From contig JADJAB010000018.1 of assembly GCA_016704435.1 (NCBI GenBank), positions 1 to 64,000 on the forward strand: a DNA stretch of 64,000 nucleotides, in the 5' to 3' direction. Positions 35,944-45,436 of this stretch are shown here, in pieces (the stretch's first letter is position 1; every line of letters begins with the position of its first letter). The DNA comes from Rhodobacter sp. (GTDB taxonomy: Bacteria; Pseudomonadota; Alphaproteobacteria; Rhodobacterales; Rhodobacteraceae). The notes under the pieces are model-generated. The model searched no databases. It had not been told where the DNA came from and worked only from the letters and a program-made list of their open reading frames with translations. A program made the translations under genes and the position numbers.

Positions 35944-37458
35944 TCAGAACCCCACGTCCGGCCCACCGTCGCCCTGCCAGGCCCGCGCAAGGTTGCCGAA
36001 GCGGGTAAAGCGGCCCTCGAACGACAGTTCCACCGTGCCGATCGGCCCGTGGCGCTGCTTGCCGATGATCACCTCGGCCTTGCCGTGGCATTGCTCCATC
36101 ATCTGCTGCCAGGCAGCCATCTTGTCCATCTCGTGATCCGCCGGCTTTTCCCGTTCGCGGTAGTATTCCTCGCGGAACACGAACATCACCACATCGGCAT
36201 CCTGCTCGATCGACCCGGATTCGCGCAGGTCGCTCAGCTGCGGCCGCTTGTCCTCGCGGCTTTCCACGGCGCGGCTCAGCTGACTCAGCGCGATCACCGG
36301 GATGTTCAACTCCTTGGCGATCGCCTTCAGCCCCTGGGTGATCTCGCTGACTTCCTGCACCCGGTTGGCTTCCGACGATTTGGCGGTGCCCTTCAGCAAC
36401 TGCAGGTAGTCGATCACCAGCACATCCAGCCCATGGGTCCGCTTCAGCCGCCGCGCCCGTGCTGCGACCTGGCTGATCGGCAGCGCCGGCGTGTCGTCGA
36501 TGTAGAGCGGGCAGGTCTCCAGCTGCTTGGCGGCATCGACGAAACGGCGGAATTCGCCTTCGGTCATATCGCCGCGACGAATTTGTTCCGATGGCACTTC
36601 GGAGGCCTCGGACAGCACGCGGGCCGCCAGCTGCTCGGCACTCATCTCCAGAGAGAAGAATCCCACGCAGCCGCCTTCGACTGCGCCTTCGCTGCCGTCG
36701 GGCTTGCGGCCGCGGCGGTAGGCCTTGGCGATGTTGAAGGCAATGTTGGTCGCCAGCGAGGTCTTTCCCATCGACGGCCGCCCGGCCAGGATCAGTAGGT
36801 CGCTTTCGTGCAACCCGCCCAGCTTCTTGTCCAGGTCGGCCAGCCCGGTCGCGATGCCCGCCAGCCCGCCGCCGCGCTGATAGGCCGCGTTTGCCACATT
36901 AACCGCGTCCGTCACTGCCTTGAGAAAGCTCTGAAATCCGCGCTCGGCAACGCCCTGCTCGCCCAAGCGGTAGAGCCGCTGCTCGGCTTCGGTGATCTGT
37001 TCGCGCGGCTCGGATTCCATGTCCACCTTGGCGGCGCGATCGGAAATGTCGCGCCCCAGCTGGATCAGTTCGCGCCGCACCGCGAGATCGTAGATCATCT
37101 GCGCATAGTCGCGCGCCGCGAAAGAGGAAATCGCCGATCCGGCAAGCCTCACCAGATAGGCCGGGCCGCCCAGATCCCTGAGCCCGGAGTCGTCCTCCAT
37201 GAAGGCTTTCAGCGTGACCGGCGAGGCAAGCGCGTTCTTCTGGATGCGGGCTGAAGCGATCTCGAAGATGCGGGCATGGACAGGATCGAAGAAATGCTCG
37301 GATCTCACCAGAGCCGCAATCCGGTCATAGATGTCGTTATTGACCAGAATGGCTCCCAGAAGCTGTTGTTCTGCCTCGATATTATTGGGCAGCGCTTCGG
37401 CCCCGCCGCCGTCTTGCGTGGCCGGAACCGTTGGCCGCAGTGTTGCAATCTCACTCAT
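35944..37458 (-). CDS. dnaB: Replicative DNA helicase DnaB
   Basis: The protein has 504 residues from MSEIATLRPTVPATQDGGGA. The N-terminal DnaB domain (NNIEAEQQLLGAILVNNDIY) precedes the RecA-like helicase with Walker A LAGRPSMGKTSLATNIAFNI, Walker B VLVIDYLQLL and SQLSRAVESREDKRPQLSDL. It carries about 15 extra residues (RRGRKPDGSEGAVEGG) common in alphaproteobacterial DnaB. It unwinds the chromosome at the replication fork. It is intact and lies just outside the IS5 bracket, marking the return to core chromosome. Confidence 0.96.
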   Translation of the reverse strand: MSEIATLRPTVPATQDGGGAEALPNNIEAEQQLLGAILVNNDIYDRIAALVRSEHFFDPVHARIFEIASARIQKNALASPVTLKAFMEDDSGLRDLGGPAYLVRLAGSAISSFAARDYAQMIYDLAVRRELIQLGRDISDRAAKVDMESEPREQITEAEQRLYRLGEQGVAERGFQSFLKAVTDAVNVANAAYQRGGGLAGIATGLADLDKKLGGLHESDLLILAGRPSMGKTSLATNIAFNIAKAYRRGRKPDGSEGAVEGGCVGFFSLEMSAEQLAARVLSEASEVPSEQIRRGDMTEGEFRRFVDAAKQLETCPLYIDDTPALPISQVAARARRLKRTHGLDVLVIDYLQLLKGTAKSSEANRVQEVSEITQGLKAIAKELNIPVIALSQLSRAVESREDKRPQLSDLRESGSIEQDADVVMFVFREEYYREREKPADHEMDKMAAWQQMMEQCHGKAEVIIGKQRHGPIGTVELSFEGRFTRFGNLARAWQGDGGPDVGF

Positions 37459-37701
37459 CTGATACCCCCAAGGCACACTCCCGAGAACCCCGGTTCCCTA
37501 TGGCAAAGCCGGGTGCGGGCTGGCAAGTCTGATAGGTCTGTGGATAAGGCCTGTATGGCGCCAAGGATAACCGAAAGCCGCGCAAGACGCTACAATGCAA
37601 TGTGGCGATGGCCGGGCGAGCAGCTAGATGTAGGTCGGTTCAGAGCCGCGAATCGCAGTTATCCATGGGCAGTCCACAGGATTATTCCCCCTGACGTAGG
37701 G

Positions 37702-38381
37702 TCAAGCCTTGGCCCGCGCCGCCTGCCATGCGCGGGGATCGGTCAGGAACGCCTCCACCTCGGCCAGGGTACGCGCATCAAAGGCGGCACTGGCGCGGGC
37801 CTCGGCCAGCACGTCCCACCAGGTGCACAGATGATGCAATGCCACGCCATGCGCGGCCAGACGCTCGGTCGTTTCAGGAAGATGCCGTAGGAGAAGATCA
37901 CCGCGGTGTGGCCGCAGGTGGCGCCAGTCTCGCGGATGGCATCGACGAAGCTGAGCTTCGAGCCGCCGTCGGTGGTCAGATCCTCGACCAGCAGCACGCG
38001 CTGGCCTTCGGTCATCGCACCTTCGATGCGGGCGTTGCGGCCGTAGCCTTTCGGCTTCTTGCGCACATAGGTCATCGGCAGGGCCAGCCGTTCGGCCACC
38101 AAAGCGGCGAAGGGAATGCCGGCGGTCTCGCCCCCGGCGATGTTGTCGAAGGCCTCGAACCCCGCCTCGCGCAGCACGGTGACCGACAGGAAATCCATCA
38201 GGACCGAGCGGATGCGCGGATAGCTGATCAGCTTGCGGCAGTCGATATAGGTCGGGCTGGGCAGGCCGGAGGCCAGGGTGAACGGCGTTTCGGCGTTGAA
38301 ATGCACCGCCTTGATCTCCAGCAAGGCGCGGGCGGTCAGGCGACTGATTTCCTCTTTGGGCGGAAAGCTGGCGGCGATCAT
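37702..38381 (-). pseudogene. pyrE: Orotate phosphoribosyltransferase, one-base frameshift near the C-terminus
   Basis: It starts MIAASFPPKEEISRLTARAL (ATG 38381, GAGGAG upstream) and has the PRPP motif VLLVEDLTTDGGSKLSFVDA. After FSYGIF one base is missing in a G run on the plus strand (37877-37878). With it restored the frame continues PETTERLAAHGVALHHLCTW followed by WDVLAEARASAAFDARTLAE and ends QAARAKA at 37702, giving 226 residues. The enzyme makes OMP from orotate and PRPP. Loss of pyrE would cause uracil auxotrophy, so a sequencing error is the likelier reading. It pairs with pyrC, which is upstream in the same direction. Confidence 0.9.
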
Positions 38382-38399
38382 GAGAGGCTCCTCAGGCGC

Positions 38400-38482
38400 T
38401 TCATCTTGGTCCAAATACTCCCGCCGGAGGCACGCACGGCCGGATGCGGACGCTCCGCGGGGAGTATTTCTGCCAAGATGAA
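38400..38482. repeat. Palindromic intergenic repeat between pyrC and pyrE
   Basis: TTCATCTTGG...CAAATACTCCC at the left is mirrored by GGGAGTATTTCTGCCAAGATGAA at the right, forming a long stem with about 40 bases of GC-rich loop. Single arms of the same repeat occur at 43151 and 49976. It may act as a REP-like element or shared terminator. Confidence 0.6.
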
Positions 38483-38483
38483 A

Positions 38484-39524
38484 TCAGCTTTCCACATGCC
38501 AATGCACGGGAAAGCCGGGGTTGAAGACGGTGACGGGGCCTGCCTCGGTAAAGATCTTGTCCGGGAAGGCGTGGGGCTGATCGCGTTTCACCAGCCGCAG
38601 GCGGGTCTCGTTGACGGGCAGGCGGTAGAAGGCGGGGCCGTTGAGCGACGCAAAAGCCTCCAGCCGGTCCAGCGCGCCCTCTTGCTCGAAGACATGCGCC
38701 AGAAGGGCCATGGTGTTGGTTGCCGTGAAACAGCCCGCGCAGCCGCAGGCATGCTCCTTCAGCGCATCCACATGCGGCGCCGAATCCGTGCCCAGGAAAT
38801 AGCAGCCCTTGCCCGAAACCGCCGCACGGCGCAGGGCAAGGCGGTGCTTTTCGCGCTTGGCCACGGGCAGGCAGTAGTAATGCGGCTTGATGCCGCCGAC
38901 CAGGATGTGGTTGCGGTTGATGATCAGGTGATGCGTGGTGATCGTGGCGCCGAGGTTCGGCCCGCCGGCGGCGGCGTAGTCGGCGCCCTCCCTGGTCGTG
39001 ATATGCTCCATCACCACGCGCAGCTCGGGCAGCCGGCGGCGCAACGGATCAAGCACGGTGTCGATGAACACCGCCTCGCGGTCGAAGATGTCGACCTCTG
39101 CCGCCGTCACCTCGCCATGGGTGCAAAGCGGCAGGCCGATCTCGGCCATCTTTTCCAGCACCGGCATCACGCCGGTCAGATCGCGCACGCCGGATTGCGA
39201 ATTCGTGGTGGCGCCGGCGGGGTATAGCTTTACCGCCTTGACCAGCCCGGAGGCCGCCGCCGCCGCCACATCGGCCGGATCGGTGCCTTCGGTCAGGTAA
39301 AGCGTCATCAGCGGCTCGAACGCGGCACCCTCGGGCAGGGCGGCCAGGATGCGGTCGCGGTAGGCGGCGGCCTGTTCGCCCGTCACCACCGGCGGCACCA
39401 GATTGGGCATGATGATCGCGCGGGCGAAATGGCGCGAGGTTTCCGGCAGGACACCCTTCAGCATCGCGCCGTCGCGCAGATGCAGGTGCCAGTCGTCGGG
39501 GCGGCGGAGGGTGATCTCTTGCAT
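38484..39524 (-). CDS. pyrC: Dihydroorotase PyrC (class II)
   Basis: The protein has 346 residues, MQEITLRRPDDWHLHLRDGA, with the HLHLRD zinc motif, GATTNSQSGVRDL, LCTHGEVTAAEVDIFDREAV, LRVVMEHITT, TTHHLIINRNHIL and FLGTDSAPH. These supply the zinc ligands and active-site Asp of bacterial PyrC. It converts carbamoyl-aspartate to dihydroorotate in pyrimidine synthesis. It is followed by pyrE after the palindromic repeat. Intact. Confidence 0.95.
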   Translation of the reverse strand: MQEITLRRPDDWHLHLRDGAMLKGVLPETSRHFARAIIMPNLVPPVVTGEQAAAYRDRILAALPEGAAFEPLMTLYLTEGTDPADVAAAAASGLVKAVKLYPAGATTNSQSGVRDLTGVMPVLEKMAEIGLPLCTHGEVTAAEVDIFDREAVFIDTVLDPLRRRLPELRVVMEHITTREGADYAAAGGPNLGATITTHHLIINRNHILVGGIKPHYYCLPVAKREKHRLALRRAAVSGKGCYFLGTDSAPHVDALKEHACGCAGCFTATNTMALLAHVFEQEGALDRLEAFASLNGPAFYRLPVNETRLRLVKRDQPHAFPDKIFTEAGPVTVFNPGFPVHWHVES

Positions 39525-39662
39525 GGCTTCGCCCTAGCGCATCCGCAGGCGCGGTGCCAGTGGCCAGTTGGCCTTGCGGTGGCAGCTGGCGAGGGCTGGC
39601 ATTCCCCCCTTTGCGGGCAGGCCCCGATGCGTCACAAGGAAGCAATGCCATCGGAGACCGCT

Positions 39663-40073
39663 ATGAACCACACCCTTCTTTCCCCTCTTCTTGCCCTGCT
39701 GCTGTCCAGCCTTCCCGCCACCGCGCAAGAGGTTGATTGCGCCAATGCCATGTCGCAGAGCGACATGAACCTCTGCGCCCATGACGATTGGCAGGCACAG
39801 GACGCGGCTCTGAACGATGCCTATGCCAAGGCGGTCCTGATGCTGGAGGAATGGGATGCCAACCTGCCGCAGGCCGAGCGTGGCGCGGTTCAGGCGCTGA
39901 AAGAGGGCCAGCGCGCCTGGGTCACCTTTCGCGACAAGGCCTGCGAGGCCGAAGGCTATGCCATGCGTGGCGGCAGCGCCGAGGGGTTTCTTGTCTATGG
40001 CTGCATGGCGCGGCTGACCGAAGACCGCGCCCGACAGCTTTCCTGGATGATCGAGGCCTACGGCAGCTTCTGA
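39663..40073 (+). CDS. LprI/YecT-like (DUF1311) secreted small protein
   Basis: The protein has 136 residues with a clear Sec signal (MNHTLLSPLLALLLSSLPAT, cut near AQEVDC). The core has the DUF1311 pattern: CANAMSQSDMNLCAHDDWQA, then DAALNDAYAKAV and WVTFRDKACEAEG, with four Cys that probably form two disulfides. Related proteins include mycobacterial lysozyme inhibitor LprI, but most bacterial members have no known role. It is divergent from pyrC. Confidence 0.75.
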   Translation: MNHTLLSPLLALLLSSLPATAQEVDCANAMSQSDMNLCAHDDWQAQDAALNDAYAKAVLMLEEWDANLPQAERGAVQALKEGQRAWVTFRDKACEAEGYAMRGGSAEGFLVYGCMARLTEDRARQLSWMIEAYGSF

Positions 40074-40079
40074 CGGCGG

Positions 40080-40997
40080 TCAGCTCTCGGCCCCGGTCAG
40101 TTCCGCCAGTCGGGCCGCAAAGCGCGGCGCTTTCATCCGCCGGGTGACCGAGCGGCAGATCCGCAGTTCCAGATCCGGGCGTTTCTGCGCGGCTGCGGCA
40201 TTGAGGATGGATTTCAGATAGAAGGCATAGGACCGCCGCGACCGCCAGTGCCGGGCAAAGCCCGCAGCGGTCAGCGTGCCGGCCATCGCGTCTTCCAGCA
40301 CCTTGTCCAGAATGCCCGCACCGGCCAGCGCGCGTTCCGTCACCTCGCCGGTGCGGCGCGCCTTCAGGGGCGTCACCCAGGGGTTGCGGAACAGCGCGGC
40401 GTGCATCGCGTCAACCGGGTTCAGCGGGTCATGCACCAGCCAGACATGGGCGGCCCCCTCGGTCATGTCGGGCGCATAGCCATAGCGCGAGGTGAAGTCG
40501 AAGCGCCGCGCCGCCATGTGGCGCCGGTCCCATCCCGCCACTTCGGGGTCAAGCGTCGCGCGCGGCGCCACCGCCAGCACCCGCGCGCCCGGCGCGGCCA
40601 CGGCATAGGCGCAGGCGGCACAGCCCGCCGCCCCTGCGCCATGAAACAGCACCTGGTCGAAATCGTCGAAGAAAGCGTCATCCACCAGCCGGTCGAAATA
40701 GCCCCAGACCGCGCGGTCGCGCCACCAGGTCTCGCCCTCGGCAATCAGCGTCAGCAGCGACCAGCCGCGCGCCTTGCACATGGCATAGGCTGCCGGCAGC
40801 TGGTCGTCGCGGGCGCGGATCGTCTCGGCCCGCTCGAAGGTCACCAGAAGGTTCGGCCGGTCCTCGGCGAAAAACGCCCAGTGGCGGGCGCCGACCCGTT
40901 CCAGATACCCGTCATCCTCGGCGATGGCATCCATGGCGGTCAGCCACTCCTGCCCCTCGGGAAGGGGCGGGGCGGCAAGTGCGGTGGTTTCGGCCAT
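40080..40997 (-). CDS. Uncharacterised Rhodobacterales protein, hydrolase-like core
   Basis: The protein has 305 residues from MAETTALAAPPLPEGQEWLT (ATG 40997). A central GAGAAGCAACAYAVAAPGAR resembles the glycine-rich nucleophile-elbow region of alpha/beta hydrolases, but no Ser sits in the expected place. Other conserved-looking parts are WAFFAEDRPNLLVTFERAET and WLVHDPLNPVDAMHAALF. Relatives are sometimes labelled phosphoadenosine-phosphosulfate reductase, for which I see no motif. It is convergent with the LprI-like gene and upstream of nothing obvious. Function unknown. Confidence 0.6.
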   Translation of the reverse strand: MAETTALAAPPLPEGQEWLTAMDAIAEDDGYLERVGARHWAFFAEDRPNLLVTFERAETIRARDDQLPAAYAMCKARGWSLLTLIAEGETWWRDRAVWGYFDRLVDDAFFDDFDQVLFHGAGAAGCAACAYAVAAPGARVLAVAPRATLDPEVAGWDRRHMAARRFDFTSRYGYAPDMTEGAAHVWLVHDPLNPVDAMHAALFRNPWVTPLKARRTGEVTERALAGAGILDKVLEDAMAGTLTAAGFARHWRSRRSYAFYLKSILNAAAAQKRPDLELRICRSVTRRMKAPRFAARLAELTGAES

Positions 40998-41162
40998 GAC
41001 GAAAGGCCCCCTCGGCATGGGTTGCGGAACAGAGGCGGCCATTGTCGCGCGATCAAGGCCGCGCGGCAAGGAACGAGGACGCGATTTCCCCTCCCGGCGC
41101 GGCAACAGTCTGTTGCGAAAGCTTCACACCTCGCCCTTGCGCCCGATCATGGCGCCCCGCAC

Positions 41163-42197
41163 TTACGCCCTGTCCGGCTGCCCGGCGCCATGCGCCCAGA
41201 CCAGCCGGGCCTCCGTGGCGGTCAGCAGCCTGGTCGGCGGACACATCAGAAGCCGCCCGAAAAAGGCGCGCCAGGGTTCTTCGGTCATCAGATGCCGGAA
41301 GCGGTCCTTGCGCCATTGCACGGCCCGGTCATGCAGCGGCCCCAGCACCGGATCGGCGCGCAGGCCTTCACGCAAGGTCCGGCTGTCCAGCGCAAGGATC
41401 GTCCGGTCCTCGATATCGCAGAAGTTCCGCTCCACCCAATAGCCGACATCCGCCACCGAGGCCTCGCGGTTCGCCCGCCCGCGGTCGGCCTTGACCAGAA
41501 AGCCCTCGATCGAGCCAAGCGCGTAATGGTTCAGCTGCACCATCCCGTAGTGATCCTGCCCGAGGTCCGAGAATATCCGCGTGGTCAGGAACGCCGGGGC
41601 CAGATCGACGCCCGAGCCTGAGACCCATCGCTGCCCCGCCATCCGGTCGCGGTCGGGCGCGCGCGGGCGGTGAACGCCCAGCTTGCCGTAGCTGCCGTCG
41701 TTGCGGAAAAGGGTCTTGAACAGCATCGCCCGCCACGGCCAGTTCAGCACTGCGGGTGCCGCGCGGGTGAAGGTCGCGGTTACCGGGCGGTCGGCGCATT
41801 CGACCACGCCGGCATTGCCGAACAGCCGCCAGGTCAGCGGAATGGCGGTGGCGCGGGGCAGGGCGGCCAGCAGCGCCTGCACCGTGCGGTCGCCGACATG
41901 GACGTTGACGAATTCGTCGACGTCGGCAAACAGCACCCAATCGGCCGCCTTGACCAGCGGATGCCGGTCCGCCGCCTTCAGGGCCGCCCATTGCGGGCCT
42001 GCCTCATGCGGCCCGTCGTTGCGGACATGGGTCAGCCAGCCCATTGCCTGCAGCCGGTCCAGCAGCAGGTCGGTGCCATCGGTGCAATCATTGGAAAACA
42101 CAAGGAAGTCCGTGAACCCGCAAGCCCGGTGATGGGCCAGCCATTCCAGCACGAACGCGCCCTCGTTCTTCACCGTCATCACTGCCAGAACCCGCAT
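41163..42197 (-). CDS. Family 2-like glycosyltransferase
   Basis: The protein has 344 residues from MRVLAVMTVKNEGAFVLEWL (ATG 42197). The N-terminal pattern (VKNEGAFVLEWLAHHRACGF, VFSNDCTDGTD) and a DxD-type motif WVLFADVDEFVNVHVGD are those of the glycosyltransferase-family-2 variants (DUF4422/Glyco_tranf_2_4 type) frequent in Rhodobacterales. It starts by TGATG overlap with the upstream paralogue, so the two are co-translated. The acceptor, probably a surface glycan, is not known. Confidence 0.8.
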   Translation of the reverse strand: MRVLAVMTVKNEGAFVLEWLAHHRACGFTDFLVFSNDCTDGTDLLLDRLQAMGWLTHVRNDGPHEAGPQWAALKAADRHPLVKAADWVLFADVDEFVNVHVGDRTVQALLAALPRATAIPLTWRLFGNAGVVECADRPVTATFTRAAPAVLNWPWRAMLFKTLFRNDGSYGKLGVHRPRAPDRDRMAGQRWVSGSGVDLAPAFLTTRIFSDLGQDHYGMVQLNHYALGSIEGFLVKADRGRANREASVADVGYWVERNFCDIEDRTILALDSRTLREGLRADPVLGPLHDRAVQWRKDRFRHLMTEEPWRAFFGRLLMCPPTRLLTATEARLVWAHGAGQPDRA

Positions 42198-43144
42198 CAC
42201 GCCGCCCCCTCGCCGATCACCGCCCACAGCGCCGCCATCCCCGGATCGGCCCGCAGGGCCGCGATCCGCGCCCGGTGCCAGGTCACCGCCCTTGCGTGCA
42301 ACTCCGCCAGCGCCGCCTCCGCCATCATCAACGCCCGCCAGTCAGCCGCCGCGGCATCATAGCGCCGGATCGCGTGGCATTCGACCTCTGCCAGATCGAA
42401 CCGCCGCCAATAGTCCAGCCCGATATCCTCGCCGACATGGTTCACCCGGCCGCGGTCGCGCTTGACCAGAAAGCTTTCGGCAGAGCGCAGCGCGTAATGG
42501 TTGACCTGCGCCACGTCATAGCGCGCCCGGACCATCATCGGCTGGCCGTCCCGCGCCGGGCGCCCGCCCGGCGCCTCTCGCAGATAGGGCGCGGCACCCT
42601 CGGGCGGCAACGGCGCATGCACCCCGATCCGCCCCACGCCGCCGGGGTCGTGCAGCAGCGACTTGGCGAAGACCGGCTTGCCGATCCCCCGCCGCGCCCC
42701 GCATTCGGCCAGCACGAATTGCGCGCCGACCGGCCGGTCCTCATAGCTTGCCCGCCCCGCCGGGCCGAACACCCGCCAGGGCACCGAGATCACCTCCACC
42801 CCCGGCGACCCCGCCGCCACCAGAGCGCGGGCCGAGCCATCGCCGACATGCACCACCAGAAACTCGTCGGCATCGCAAACCCACAGCCATTCCGCCGCCG
42901 CCACCTCCGGCCGCTTGCGCGCCTGCCGGAACGCCGCGCGCTGGATCGACGTCCCCGCCTTCATCGTCGCATGATGCCGCGCCAGCCCCAGCGCCTGCAG
43001 CCGCAGCACCATGGCATCGGTGCCATCGGCGCAATCGTTGGTGCAGATCACCAGATCGTCGAACCCCAGCGCCTTGTGATGCGCCACCCATTCCAGCACG
43101 AACGCGCCTTCGTTCTTCATCGTGGTCAAGACCGCGAAGGTCAT
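42197..43144 (-). CDS. Family 2-like glycosyltransferase, paralogue
   Basis: The protein has 315 residues (MTFAVLTTMKNEGAFVLEWV). It has the same signatures as its neighbours: NDCADGTDAM, WLWVCDADEFLVVHVGDGSA and the late motif NHYALRSAESFLVKRDRGRV. It ends in the stop that overlaps the next start. It lies 45 bases after the larger paralogue at 43190-45436. Intact. Confidence 0.8.
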   Translation of the reverse strand: MTFAVLTTMKNEGAFVLEWVAHHKALGFDDLVICTNDCADGTDAMVLRLQALGLARHHATMKAGTSIQRAAFRQARKRPEVAAAEWLWVCDADEFLVVHVGDGSARALVAAGSPGVEVISVPWRVFGPAGRASYEDRPVGAQFVLAECGARRGIGKPVFAKSLLHDPGGVGRIGVHAPLPPEGAAPYLREAPGGRPARDGQPMMVRARYDVAQVNHYALRSAESFLVKRDRGRVNHVGEDIGLDYWRRFDLAEVECHAIRRYDAAAADWRALMMAEAALAELHARAVTWHRARIAALRADPGMAALWAVIGEGAA

Positions 43145-43150
43145 GGCCGC

Positions 43151-43171
43151 TTCATCTCGGCAGAAATACTC
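43151..43171. repeat. Single arm of the TTCATCTTGG...AAATACT repeat
   Basis: TTCATCTCGGCAGAAATACT matches the arms seen at 38400 and 49976 and lies between two co-directional glycosyltransferase genes. Confidence 0.5.
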
Positions 43172-43189
43172 AGTTCCGCGGTCGGCATC

Positions 43190-45436
43190 TCAATGCTCCG
43201 CATCCCCGTCGAACTCGACGGTAAAGAAGAAATCCGCCGGCACCTCGCGCTCGTGCAGATCAGGCGGAATGACCGAGGGCCCGGCATTGAACACGGCAGA
43301 GCCGAAATGCTGCTGCATCCGGCACAGGCGCTCCATCCGTGCCCCGGTCAACTCGTCATAGAAGCGCTGGTAGTTCTCGGTCCCGCGCAGCTCCGCAATC
43401 TTTTCCCGGTGACAGGCCACCGAATGGGCATGCGCGGCGGCAATCTCCGGGTCCGCCATCAGCCGGTCGAATTCGGCCCGCAGGGCAGGGATCATCCGCT
43501 GGATCGAGCGGTCCTCGGCGAAATTGTGGTTCATCCGGAACCAGTAGTTCAGCCCCTGGTCACGATCGACATGGTTCACCCGGCCGCGGTCGCGCTTGAC
43601 CAGAAAGGACTCGGCGCTGCGCACCGCGTAGTGGTTCAACTGCACCCAGTCATAGCCATATGTCTCGAATGTCGAACGCCAGCCATTGCGGAACATCTCT
43701 TTCGGCATCGGCTTGCCGGACCCGTTCAGCCAGCGCACCTGATCCCACAGGTCCGGCTTCAACCCCTTCGGCCGATGCACGCCCAGCTTCTTGTAGATCT
43801 CGATATTGCGGAACAGCGTCTTGAAGCCCCAGGCCTGATGCGGCTTCCTGACCACTTCCGGCGCGCAGGAGGTGAACTGGTCCAGCAGGAATTCATCAGC
43901 ATAGTCATGCACTTCGTTGTTGCCGAACAGCCGCCAGGTCAGCGCGATCATGTTGGCGCCGGGCATCATTGCCTCCATCGCCGCATAGAGCGCTGTCAGC
44001 GTGCCGTCGCCGATCTTGATGTCGATGAACTCATCCACATCCATGCAGATGCCCCAGGCGCAGTCGCGCATGATCGGCTCGTCCTCCGCCGCTTGCAGGG
44101 CGGCATGCTGCGGCTTCAGGTCCATTTCGCGGAACGGGTTTTCGCGCCACTGGCACAGGCCCTTGCGCTCCAGCATCTGCAACATGGTGTCGGTGCCGTC
44201 CGTGCAGTCGTTGGTGTAGATCAGGAAATCCTCCACCCCGATGGCGCGGTGATAGGCGATCCATTCCAGGATGAACGGGCCTTCGTTCTTCATCGTGGTG
44301 ACGATTGCCGTCCGCCCTGCCTGGTGTGCGTGCGCGCTGGCGGGCCTGGCCTTCGAGGCCGGCGGCCGCACCGGCTTTGCGCCCAGCACCTCGGCCAGCG
44401 CCACCAGCCCCTCATCCTCGATCAGCGCGGTCTTGGGCGCCAGGGTAGAGGCGGTATCGCCCTGCACCCGCAGCGCCATGGCACGGTAGAAGGGCAGGGC
44501 AAGCTTTGGATTCGTATAGGAAATCCGTGTCTGCCTCCAGGTCTTCTCCAGCCCCAGAACCGCCGGGGCACAGGCCCAGCGGGCCGAGCCGCGGCTGGCA
44601 TCGAACGGCCGGCAGACATGATCGCCGAAGGACACCTCGCGCCCCGGCCGCACCCGCCACGGATAGACGCGCCGGCCCGCCAGCATCACGATGCCGCTTT
44701 CCTGCGCCAGATCAAACACATCGGCGTCGTTCTTGACACGAACCGGCAGGATGTCGCAGGCCTCCAGCGACAGCACCGCGCGGGCCTGCGACAGATGCCG
44801 CCACTTCATCCATTCGTAAAGGATCGCCTCGCCCAGTGGCGCCAGCCATTCATCCGGTCCGGGCACCTCCATCCGGTCCTTGCCCGGCGCGTCCGGTGCC
44901 AGATAGGGATGCGTCTCCGGCCCCTGATCCGGCCTGCCCGAGGGCAGTGCCAGCGCCACCACCCGGCACCGAACCCGGCCTTCCAGTGCGGCGAGCAGAT
45001 CGGCCTCGAATCCCGGCCCCGCGGCCGGCGCGCGGTTCACCACCAGCGCTGCCCCGGCCCCATGGTGCTGCGCGTGGTAAAGGATGCCTTCCGCCACCTG
45101 CGCCGCCGTTTCGGCCACCCGCATCAGCATCAGCACGTTGCGGCCGGCAAACTCCGCCGCCTGCGCCCCGGCCACCGGCACCACCAGCGCGCCACCATCC
45201 GCCAGCGGCAGTCGGAAATCGCCCGCACGCCCCGGCAGCACCACCATCAGGCCACCGGAAACCTCGCGCAGTTCCGCCACGCCCTGCGTCGCCACCGCCG
45301 CCGCATCGCAACTGCCGCCGAAGAACAGCCGCACCCGGCCGTCATCGCAGAGCAGCCCGTCGAGAAACCGGGGCAGCCCCGCCACCCCCGTCAGCCTCGA
45401 CGGCACGCCGCCCTGATGTTCACCGCTGAAGCCCAT
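43190..45436 (-). CDS. Large two-domain glycosyltransferase
   Basis: The protein has 748 residues from MGFSGEHQGGVPSRLTGVAG (ATG 45436, GGAAGA upstream). The first about 400 residues have their own domain, with WMKWRHLSQARAVLSLEACD and FGDHVCRPFDASRGSARWAC of unknown role. The C-terminal 330 residues repeat the family-2 pattern: IVTTMKNEGPFILEWIAYHR, YTNDCTDGTDTM, GICMDVDEFIDIKIGDGTLT and NHYAVRSAESFLVKRDRGRV. It is first of three related genes on this strand. A frame extending upstream to 45634 lacks protein character and was not used. Confidence 0.78.
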   Translation of the reverse strand: MGFSGEHQGGVPSRLTGVAGLPRFLDGLLCDDGRVRLFFGGSCDAAAVATQGVAELREVSGGLMVVLPGRAGDFRLPLADGGALVVPVAGAQAAEFAGRNVLMLMRVAETAAQVAEGILYHAQHHGAGAALVVNRAPAAGPGFEADLLAALEGRVRCRVVALALPSGRPDQGPETHPYLAPDAPGKDRMEVPGPDEWLAPLGEAILYEWMKWRHLSQARAVLSLEACDILPVRVKNDADVFDLAQESGIVMLAGRRVYPWRVRPGREVSFGDHVCRPFDASRGSARWACAPAVLGLEKTWRQTRISYTNPKLALPFYRAMALRVQGDTASTLAPKTALIEDEGLVALAEVLGAKPVRPPASKARPASAHAHQAGRTAIVTTMKNEGPFILEWIAYHRAIGVEDFLIYTNDCTDGTDTMLQMLERKGLCQWRENPFREMDLKPQHAALQAAEDEPIMRDCAWGICMDVDEFIDIKIGDGTLTALYAAMEAMMPGANMIALTWRLFGNNEVHDYADEFLLDQFTSCAPEVVRKPHQAWGFKTLFRNIEIYKKLGVHRPKGLKPDLWDQVRWLNGSGKPMPKEMFRNGWRSTFETYGYDWVQLNHYAVRSAESFLVKRDRGRVNHVDRDQGLNYWFRMNHNFAEDRSIQRMIPALRAEFDRLMADPEIAAAHAHSVACHREKIAELRGTENYQRFYDELTGARMERLCRMQQHFGSAVFNAGPSVIPPDLHEREVPADFFFTVEFDGDAEH

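Noticed and set aside
40080..40997. Phosphoadenosine-phosphosulfate reductase
   Set aside because: No SxGK(D/E) or catalytic ECG(I/L)H motif. The true cysH is at 60245-60994.
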